Of a stretch of DNA of 60,991 nt, positions 56,450 to 60,991 are shown in pieces. The position numbers were made by a program, and so were the translations under genes. The DNA lies in NCBI RefSeq assembly GCF_015056685.1, contig NZ_SVFW01000022.1, positions 1 through 60,991 on the forward strand. Reading direction: 5' to 3'. Origin of the DNA: Butyrivibrio sp. GTDB taxonomy: Bacteria; Bacillota; Clostridia; Lachnospirales; Lachnospiraceae. Each line of letters begins with the position of its first letter. The first letter of the stretch is position 1. The notes beneath the pieces were generated by a model. That model was not told where the DNA came from. It searched no databases and saw only the letters and a program-made list of their open reading frames with translations.

Positions 56450-57754
56450 ATGGCAGGCGTTTCTTTAAATGGCGTTTACAACCATTTCATACAAGATTAC
56501 GTTTCTAAAGATGTTACACAGGCTGATGCGCATCGCAAGGATGAGCTTCGGGATGTGTATAAATCTATTGCAAAAATCAATAAACAATCCCCTCTGTATC
56601 TTTTAACGGACGATGATCTAACCCGCAACGATGCGATTGAGATAAAAGAAAAAGCAAGGCTTCTCCAGGGGAATATTTTTAGCCTCAGTAATCAGGAAGA
56701 TAAGTCTTCACTTAATCATACTTCTGCATTTACGTCAGACGATGAAAAGGTGGATGCTTCTTATATTGGCAAAACTCCGGACGACGATGTTGGCAGCGCA
56801 GGTTTTGATATTGAAGTTTCGCAGCTTGCTACAGGTCAGACCAATACTGGTAAATTTATAGTAAAGGATTCTTCGTCAGTTCTTTTACCTGATAATTACG
56901 CATTTGATGTCAGGATTGATAAGCAGGAATACGAGTTCCAGTTCAGCGTTTATCAGTCTGATAAGAATATAGATGTTCTTCAGAAGCTTGAAAAGCTCAT
57001 TAACAGGGCGGGAATAGGACTCGAAGCTGAGGTTGTAGAAGGTAGTGATAACAGAGCGGCGCTTCAGATAGGAGGCACCCACACCGGTATCAGGACCGGT
57101 GAGATAAGTCAGTTTGAAGTTTATGAGTCCTCCGGCGAACTTGCGACAGGCTCTGTTGCAGCTCTTGGACTTGATCAGATATCTTCACCTGCAGCAAACG
57201 CGCACTTTACCTTAAATGGTGAAGACAGAATGGCTATATCCAATCACTTTACGGTTGGCGGTAAGTTTGATATTCAGATAAAGGATGTTACTACATCGCC
57301 TGTAAGTGTAGGGGTTAAAAGAGATAACGAGGCGCTGGTAAAGCATATTTCGTCTCTTGTTGATAATTACAATAAGTTCGTGCTCGAAGCATCAGGTAAG
57401 CAGGATGCGAAGTTTAAGAGCGACAAGCTAAAGAGTGAGGCGGTAAGCATTGCAAGGCAGTATATGTCAGGCATAGAGGATATGGGAATTAAGCTTGAGG
57501 GTGAAGGAACCATCTCTATAGATGACGAGATGCTGCATCAGGCGGTGGCAGGACTTCAGAATGACGAAATGCTAAAGCCGATCAGAAACTTTACAGACGC
57601 ACTTATAAATAAGGCAAAAGATATAGCGGTTGACCCTATGAAATATGTTGACAGGCCGGTTGTTAATTACAAGAATCCGGACAGCAGGGACAACACAGCA
57701 TCACCGTATATTACAAGCGAGTACTCAGGAATGATGTTCAATAATTATTGCTGA
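56450..57754 (+). CDS. FliD-like flagellar hook-associated protein
   Basis: The 434-residue product has FliD/HAP2-type features: FDIEVSQLATGQTNTGKFIV (as in the FliD D2 region), NAHFTLNGEDRMAISNHFTV, and a C-terminal helical part (LVKHISSLVDNYNKFV, then the ending SEYSGMMFNNYC). The N-terminal helices lack the strict family start, and the length is shorter than some caps. It may be a secondary cap or filament-associated protein. It stands apart from other flagellar genes in this window. AAAGGAGGGG precedes the ATG. Confidence 0.65.
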   Translation: MAGVSLNGVYNHFIQDYVSKDVTQADAHRKDELRDVYKSIAKINKQSPLYLLTDDDLTRNDAIEIKEKARLLQGNIFSLSNQEDKSSLNHTSAFTSDDEKVDASYIGKTPDDDVGSAGFDIEVSQLATGQTNTGKFIVKDSSSVLLPDNYAFDVRIDKQEYEFQFSVYQSDKNIDVLQKLEKLINRAGIGLEAEVVEGSDNRAALQIGGTHTGIRTGEISQFEVYESSGELATGSVAALGLDQISSPAANAHFTLNGEDRMAISNHFTVGGKFDIQIKDVTTSPVSVGVKRDNEALVKHISSLVDNYNKFVLEASGKQDAKFKSDKLKSEAVSIARQYMSGIEDMGIKLEGEGTISIDDEMLHQAVAGLQNDEMLKPIRNFTDALINKAKDIAVDPMKYVDRPVVNYKNPDSRDNTASPYITSEYSGMMFNNYC

Positions 57755-57808
57755 GATCGCGCTTAAGTTACCTTTTCTGCAGGAAGGTGACTTGAAATAA
57801 TATATAGA

Positions 57809-57840
57809 AGCGGCGTACATCATGTGTATGCCGCTTCTTT
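57809..57840 (+). terminator. Terminator after FliD-like gene
   Basis: AGCGGCGTACA pairs with TGTGTATGCCGCT (small internal mismatch) and is followed by TCTTT. Confidence 0.75.
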
Positions 57841-57975
57841 GCGTCTTGCGTGGACTTGGAGAATCATGCTCCTTTCATGCGTAATGTGAGATTGGGGATT
57901 TATGTTTCTTTATGTGCTGTGATTTGTGGGCGAGCTTTGTATCGTGTATAATGGCGTAAGTGAGGTAAAAGACAG

Positions 57976-59889
57976 ATGATTTTTTTGATGACGATCGTGG
58001 CTATGGTGCTTTTAAGTGTCTGCATAGCTGATAGATATAAAGTTAGTGTTGGGGATGGAATAGCACTTTCTGGCGCAGTGACAATTCTGCTTCTTTATGT
58101 TCTTGCTTTTTTCAGGGGCATGAAGCTGATTGGGGTAATTGGACTTGTATTTGTTGTGGTGGTATTGACCTGCAAATTTATACCTGTGGGCAAGAAAGAT
58201 GTGGATAAGTTTGCGCCAGTAGGAAGTTCTGGTGGATTTGGGTTAAAAAACCATGTGCTTGACCCGCTTTTTATCATGTTTGTAGCAGCGGTGGCTGCGG
58301 TTACCCTTCTTACGGGGCAGCAGGTATTTTCCTGGTGGGATGATATTAATTTCTGGTCATCTGATGCCAAACAGCTTTTTTATATGAATGGATTTCCGGG
58401 AAAATATGGAAATGTCTCTCCTGAATTTGGGGATTATCCACCTGTTACGTCCATATTTAAATGGCTCTTTTTGCAGATAAGTTCTGATAGCTATAATGAA
58501 AGCCTCCAATTTGCAGGCTATTTTGCACTGAACCTGACTTTTCTTATGCCGCTGGCAGGCAGGCTGAAAAAGTGGACAGAGGATGGATGCGCTTGCAGGG
58601 GGGCAAAAAAGGCCGCTTTTCTGCTGGCTTGTTTTGCTGCGGTGGCTCTTTTGCCCGGGGTATTTAATGGGATAATATATTACGGAACACCTGCTGATAT
58701 AACCATGGGAATTTTGTACGGGGCCCTTCTTCTTGCTATTTTCGAACAGGACATGGCTATCGAAAACTTTTACTATATCAGGATTGCACTATATTCGGCA
58801 GTTCTTTTCCTGACTAAGTCTGTTGGCGTAGAGTGGGCGATATTTGCATTTCTCTTTTACCTGATAACCAGGAAAAAAAACTGGAAAATACTGGTATCCT
58901 GTGCTGTATCAGGCGGATTCTATATAAGCTGGCTCTTGTTCTGCCTTATCAACAGAAGAGTTGCAAAGCTTACCGGAGCGGGGCTTCGCATGGCTACATC
59001 CGGAACTTACACTGCGCCACAGAACACAATGGAAAAGGCAAGGTACTTTATTGAGGGATTCTGGACTATGCCTATGCATGCGGATTCCAATATTACTTTT
59101 GATATCTCTACAGGCCTTGCAGTTCTGGCTCTTGCGGTATTTCTTTTTGCTTTAATGAAATGTGGGATCTTTGAGAAGAAAGAGGCAAAGAAAATTGCAA
59201 TCTTCCTTGGCATATCCGGACTTTTATGCTACGGGATCATATTCCTTGCCCATATTTCTATTTTTCAGACGGAAGATCAGTACCTGGATGCTTATGCCAT
59301 GGCAGTTTCTATCGCAAGGTACGCATGCCCCTTTGCACTTGGAGGTTTCTATCTTTTGATTGGGGCTTTTTGTGACAGGAGTGGTAAGATACCGCAAAAG
59401 AGTGGAATGAGGATTGGAATCGCATTTCTTTTGTTTGTTCTACTAACTGCTGACTATACGGGCGTTTACAAGCATTTGCTTGGCTACAGAAAAAGTGTAG
59501 AGGAAAACATAAATTATTGTTATGATATGGTTGGTGATGAAGGCAGGATTTTGGTGGATAAAGTTGCCCAAAATGAGAGCCTTTGGGGAAAACGAGTTCT
59601 TGTCATGCGAGACGGCCATACCTACACATGGGTTCATGACACTTATATAAGTAAAGAGGCTTCACCTGTGGCCCTGGTCTATGATGGCTATTTGGCAGAA
59701 CAGGAGAGCTCTGCGGATATGGCGAGCAAGATGGTAACAAGCCATGCTTCATATTTATATGTAGAAGATGCGGATGGAATGGCAAAAGATCTTTTTTCTC
59801 CCCTGATGAAGGATGGAGAAGAGTTTACTCCATGCACCGTTTATAAAATTGAAATAAGTGAAGAGGGAGTTGTTCTTACTTCTATATGA
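57976..59889 (+). CDS. Polytopic membrane protein, probable glycan-related
   Basis: This 637-residue protein has about a dozen hydrophobic helices through residue 500 (MIFLMTIVAMVLLSVCIAD and on) and an external C-terminal domain of about 130 residues. The segment WWDDINFWSSDAKQLFYMNG in the first extracytoplasmic loop has paired Asp residues as in GT-C glycosyltransferases. It overlaps the following GT2-GtrA gene by 4 bases (ATGA), a pairing common for lipid-linked sugar transfer, where the GT2 makes the donor and the GT-C uses it. GAGGT is 9 bases before the ATG. Confidence 0.65.
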   Translation: MIFLMTIVAMVLLSVCIADRYKVSVGDGIALSGAVTILLLYVLAFFRGMKLIGVIGLVFVVVVLTCKFIPVGKKDVDKFAPVGSSGGFGLKNHVLDPLFIMFVAAVAAVTLLTGQQVFSWWDDINFWSSDAKQLFYMNGFPGKYGNVSPEFGDYPPVTSIFKWLFLQISSDSYNESLQFAGYFALNLTFLMPLAGRLKKWTEDGCACRGAKKAAFLLACFAAVALLPGVFNGIIYYGTPADITMGILYGALLLAIFEQDMAIENFYYIRIALYSAVLFLTKSVGVEWAIFAFLFYLITRKKNWKILVSCAVSGGFYISWLLFCLINRRVAKLTGAGLRMATSGTYTAPQNTMEKARYFIEGFWTMPMHADSNITFDISTGLAVLALAVFLFALMKCGIFEKKEAKKIAIFLGISGLLCYGIIFLAHISIFQTEDQYLDAYAMAVSIARYACPFALGGFYLLIGAFCDRSGKIPQKSGMRIGIAFLLFVLLTADYTGVYKHLLGYRKSVEENINYCYDMVGDEGRILVDKVAQNESLWGKRVLVMRDGHTYTWVHDTYISKEASPVALVYDGYLAEQESSADMASKMVTSHASYLYVEDADGMAKDLFSPLMKDGEEFTPCTVYKIEISEEGVVLTSI

Positions 59890-60932
59890 ATATACCGATA
59901 ATTATTCCGGCTTACGAACCGGATGAGAAGATGATAAAGCTGGTGGATGAATTAAATAGCGCTTCAGTAGGCCCCATTGTTGTTGTAAATGATGGCTCGG
60001 ATAAAGAAAAATTTGGCCACGTTTTTGACAGTGTTAAAAAGAGCGGGGCCATTGTCCTTGAGCATGCGGTCAATATGGGAAAGGGCAGAGCACTTAAGAC
60101 GGCCTTTAACTATTGTCTTAATGAATATGAGGATCTGGCGGGAGTTATCACTGCTGATTCCGACGGACAGCACACGGTTTCAGATATTAAAAAGTGTATG
60201 GAAGCTCTTTTGGCTGATCCTAAGGCACTTGTGCTGGGCGTGAGAAATTTTGATGAAAGCGGAATACCTGCAAGGTCCGTATTTGGAAACAAGATTACAC
60301 GCAGGATAATGAAGCTGCTTGTGGGATTGTCCATAAGTGATACTCAGACCGGGCTCAGGGGAATCGGACCTTCCTTTATGAAATATCTTTTGACTGAGGA
60401 TGGAGAACGCTTTGAGTTTGAGACTAATATGCTGATAGCTACAAAGGATCAGGGAGTGCCTATTATTGAGGTGCCCATCAGCACTATATATTTAGAAGAA
60501 AATAAATCCAGCCACTTTAATCCCATAGTGGATTCGATCAGAATTTATGCAATATTCCTGAAGTTTTTGTTTTCTTCTTTGTCATCAAGCGTTGTTGACA
60601 TGGTGATGTTCAGTATATTCTGTGCCATATTCAGAAACGTTCCGATAGCAATCGGATATATCATGCTCTCAACGATCCTGGCCAGAGTCATTTCTGCAAT
60701 CTACAATTTTGCTATTAACTATGGCATTGTGTTCAAGGGGAAGGGAAACAAATTTAAAGCTGCGGTCAAATATTTTGTGCTGGCAGTTTGCATCATGCTC
60801 CTTAGCGGCTTCTTTGTAACGATAGGGCATGGATTGTTTGGCGGCGTGCCGGAAATAGTTGTGAAGGTGCCTGTTGACTGCGTCTTGTTTTTGCTTAGCT
60901 TTATCGTTCAGAGAGAAATTGTTTATAAATAA
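59886..60932 (+). CDS. GT2 polyprenyl-phosphate glycosyltransferase fused to GtrA domain
   Basis: In this 348-residue protein the N-terminal 215 residues are a dolichol-phosphate-mannose-synthase-like GT2 (IPIIIPAYEPDEKMIKLVDE, VVVNDGSD, ITADSDGQHTVSDIKKCME, QTGLRGIG), and the C-terminal 120 residues form a four-helix GtrA flippase domain (FSSLSSSVVDMVMFSIFCAI). It would load a sugar on undecaprenyl phosphate and flip it. Translation is coupled to the GT-C-like gene before it. Confidence 0.9.
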   Translation: MNIPIIIPAYEPDEKMIKLVDELNSASVGPIVVVNDGSDKEKFGHVFDSVKKSGAIVLEHAVNMGKGRALKTAFNYCLNEYEDLAGVITADSDGQHTVSDIKKCMEALLADPKALVLGVRNFDESGIPARSVFGNKITRRIMKLLVGLSISDTQTGLRGIGPSFMKYLLTEDGERFEFETNMLIATKDQGVPIIEVPISTIYLEENKSSHFNPIVDSIRIYAIFLKFLFSSLSSSVVDMVMFSIFCAIFRNVPIAIGYIMLSTILARVISAIYNFAINYGIVFKGKGNKFKAAVKYFVLAVCIMLLSGFFVTIGHGLFGGVPEIVVKVPVDCVLFLLSFIVQREIVYK

Positions 60933-60940
60933 AAAAGTCA

Positions 60941-60969
60941 TTGACTAAGATTAGTTACTATGATATATT
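60941..60969 (+). promoter_or_regulatory. Sigma-A promoter at window end
   Basis: TTGACT and TATATT are separated by exactly 17 bp and read out of the window, so a gene is expected just beyond 60991. Confidence 0.65.
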
Positions 60970-60991
60970 AGACAAGCGACTAAAGATTTAC

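Overview
The window looks like a chromosomal segment of a low-GC Gram-positive anaerobe of the Lachnospiraceae, most likely Butyrivibrio or a close relative. The grounds are the linked phosphate butyryltransferase and butyrate kinase genes (36.1-38.1 kb), strong Gram-positive Shine-Dalgarno sequences, the lipoprotein type, and the family make-up of the mobile genes. The genus is an inference; no 16S sequence is present.

1-0.56 kb: four tRNA genes, Glu(TTC), Met(CAT), Val(TAC) and Leu(TAA). The 3' end of tRNA-Leu is the integration site for everything up to 28.3 kb. A 25-bp copy of the tRNA-Leu 3' end recurs at 17853, 22014 and 28295 and divides the accessory DNA into three tandem segments.

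Segment A (0.56-17.9 kb) is an integrative and mobilizable element: tyrosine integrase, VirE-type helicase, CHC2 primase, MobA/MobL relaxase with a small partner protein, a recognisable oriT, an XRE regulator, a sigma-like factor and an ORF6N protein. Its cargo is a lipid block: TetR regulator, TVP38 and PAP2-like membrane proteins, oleate hydratase, radical SAM/SPASM enzyme, cardiolipin synthase and 3-hydroxyacyl-CoA dehydrogenase. No type IV secretion genes are seen, so transfer would need a helper.

Segments B (17.9-22.0 kb) and C (22.0-28.3 kb) have no integrase but share their ends. Both start with a terminator, an XRE repressor and a divergent small gene with paired operators, and both end with a HIT-NUDIX gene pair under a MerR-type promoter. 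B also holds a structured RNA, terminator and PBECR4-like nuclease set out like a type III toxin-antitoxin locus, and an 875-bp IS200/IS605-like insertion carrying an unknown gene. C holds a P-loop ATPase/DUF4869 pair, a decayed ToxIN-type locus, a DNA glycosylase and a MerR-methyltransferase fusion. The same MerR-type promoter (19-bp spacer) precedes the fusion gene and both HIT-NUDIX pairs, which suggests a small regulon confined to these elements.

28.4-61 kb is core chromosome: YitT protein, AGCS and NSS amino-acid transporters, an acyltransferase fusion, thioesterase, ptb-buk, secA, prfB, a diguanylate cyclase, a MoxR-DUF58-DUF4129 operon and a lipoprotein. These are followed by a surface-glycan region (TPR glycosyltransferases, CDP-dideoxyhexose genes rfbG and rfbH, UDP-galactopyranose mutase, a GT2-GtrA fusion) that also holds a FliD-like flagellar gene whose leader carries candidate CsrA sites.
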